A stretch of 64,000 nt of DNA from Eleginops maclovinus (lineage: Eukaryota; Chordata; Actinopteri; Perciformes; Eleginopidae), in contig NC_086360.1 of NCBI RefSeq assembly GCF_036324505.1, positions 16,715,293 through 16,779,292 of the forward strand, read 5' to 3'. Under the pieces are notes generated by a model. The model was not told the DNA's origin and searched no databases. It saw only the letters and a program-made list of their open reading frames with translations. Below, piece after piece: positions 62,244-64,000 of the stretch. Position numbers and translations under genes: made by a program. Numbering within the stretch: position 1 is the first letter of the stretch; the number at the start of each line of letters is the position of its first letter.

Positions 62244-64000
62244 ACATCATTACAGAAATCAATTAACCATACTTTACAGAAATACTGTAGGTGCCTTACT
62301 TGGTGCATTTTATCGAAACACTAAATGAGCAGTGTGACCTCATGCCGCTCAAGTAGATAGCTTTATTACATTACATGAGCACGTACAGTATGTATGGACG
62401 CATATGCAACACTGATGCTGAAACAGCCACTCTACCATTACGCAGGCCGTCTACTTCAGATTGCAGACATTTCAGCTTTTGAATTTAACTATCCTCTTCA
62501 GTTGCTCAATTTGCTGCCGTCGGTCTGTCTCTCTTCCATCACTTTTTCATCACTGTCTCACCTCTGTCTCTCCTTCCCTTCTCACCCCTCCCTGCCGCTC
62601 TATTTTCTATCAATGGCTATCATCCCACTCTCTCTGCCTGTCTCGTCAACACTCTTTTCACCTCTCTCCCTCTCTGCACCACTTCCCACCACCTTTAACT
62701 CAGTGTGGCCCATGGTTGCGTATAGATTAACATCACACGGCTGAGTTTGTGCGTGTTACATGTCAATGGCATTTGTGTTAAGATGTGCATTCCATTGATC
62801 TACTCAGCAAGATAACATTTACTCATCAACCTTTTACAGCATAGATTTCAGAAGTGTCAGACAAAAAGTTTTTATAGGCTTAATTTCGGAAACTTACCCA
62901 TTTTACCTTTGAGTCAATTATTTCCCAACATTAACTCTACTCTTTGCTTTGACTAAAGTGGCCTCAGTCAAACACTTGACAAGCTAAGATGGAGGATTTT
63001 GGTTTTGCTTTTAATTTAATGGCTTTGTTGAATATTTACTTTTACGTTCAGACTCCTGGGAGAGGAGAGCAGAGTTGATGTGAGGCGAGGGGAGGTTGAT
63101 ACAGTACGAAAATACTTTAACAGTTTTACTAACTACTTTCCGTGGAAAAAAGTATTGCAGCTTTAGTTTCCCCTAATAGAGAAATGGAGCTAAGGGACAG
63201 AGTGAGAGGCAAAGAGGGAAATGTAGAGCAGATAAAGAGAGCAAAAACACTGAATATGAAGATGAAAGAACAACCTCAAGCATACGAAGATAGAGATTTT
63301 AAAAATGTACGTTGCAAAAATATGCGCTGCATTCTGCCTACATAACCGATTCTTAGTCAGTACTTACAAAGTGTTCGGCTACAGCTACACTGAAGCTACA
63401 CTTACACAATGGGACTTGCAGTTCGACATTAAGATTTTTGAAACCTAGAAAGACCTACGAACCAATAGTTACACTGATGATCATGCCATTTTTTTTAATT
63501 GAACATCAATCTCTCATGTTCATGTTTTAAAACAGAAATAAGTTGCTGTCATAAACTGTTTCAAATATTACATCTGCACAGAAAATGTAATCGAAAGTCC
63601 ACTCAAAAGAGAATGGAGAGATTGTGCAGCAAAGATTGTGTGCAACAAAGATTGCAGAGGAAGGAGCTGTAGAGGAAAGACTTCATAAGAGTGAGGTGAA
63701 TTTCAGGTGAGCTGTGGCTCTGCACTGAAACCTAATGAACTGGAGTGGAGGAAGGGGGTCAGGCAGACCACTGAAGTGGAGCTAGCAACTGCTTGGCTCC
63801 CAGCTAAAGTAGTTGTTTCTAATCATATTCAAACAATAAAATCCAAGCTGAACGCAAAGATGTTCCTGAACATCTTTCATTGCTAATTTATGATGCAATA
63901 TGCACAGAAAGGAGCCAAATTAGATGAGAACAACATTAACTGTATATTCGGAATGATGGGCTATCATAGGACAATCCTTGAACACCACATAATGTAACGT
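62244..64000. other. Gene-free sequence with a pyrimidine-rich tract
   Basis: Positions 62510-62700 are pyrimidine-rich on the plus strand, which accounts for the Ser/Leu/Pro-rich frames there. The rest up to the window end is unique DNA without a recognised gene. Confidence 0.6.

Overview
This window looks like non-coding DNA from a ray-finned (teleost, probably percomorph) fish. Base composition is AT-rich. It holds at least eighteen separate (GT/CA)n arrays, several over 100 bp, and fragments of LINEs and hAT transposons of types common in fish genomes. I saw no intact protein-coding gene, rRNA, functional tRNA or CRISPR array. Most long open frames are chance frames, and every His-Thr or Cys-Val repeat frame is just a dinucleotide array. 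The window is best read as a gene desert or the inside of very large introns.

Layout: 1-3.7 kb is unique sequence. A 5'-truncated CR1/L2-superfamily LINE lies at 3.73-4.69 kb (+). From 4.7 to 14.3 kb there is unique sequence with GT arrays and a short LINE tail near 11.57 kb. A second truncated LINE (-) lies at 14.34-15.33 kb, followed by a 1.26-kb hAT transposon (15501-16760) inserted in a GT array with an 8-bp target duplication. From 17 to 39 kb the sequence is mostly unique, with dispersed-repeat scraps at 21.8-23.1 kb, purine-rich tracts and more GT arrays. A second hAT element (39007-39945) keeps a decayed BED-finger remnant. From 40 to 51 kb it is mostly unique. At 51403-51950 there is a young-looking inverted-repeat transposon whose two 151-bp arms differ at two bases, apart from a 16-bp duplication. 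Its core holds 27 codons that look like the start of a transposase. A third LINE tail (-) lies at 61.83-62.24 kb.

Possible gene content is limited to isolated exon-like segments. The best is a minus-strand terminal exon at 58975-59135: an acceptor followed by 51 codons from its ATG, a stop, and GC-rich third positions. A possible first exon lies at 52917-53016 (+), with a strong start context and a GTAAGT donor. I recognise neither protein. Weaker exon-like segments are in the findings.

The annotated elements do not form a pathway. What they show is transposon insertion and decay: three LINE 3' ends of different tail types, two hAT elements with N-terminal zinc-finger remnants, and one recent palindromic element, against a background of expanding dinucleotide arrays.
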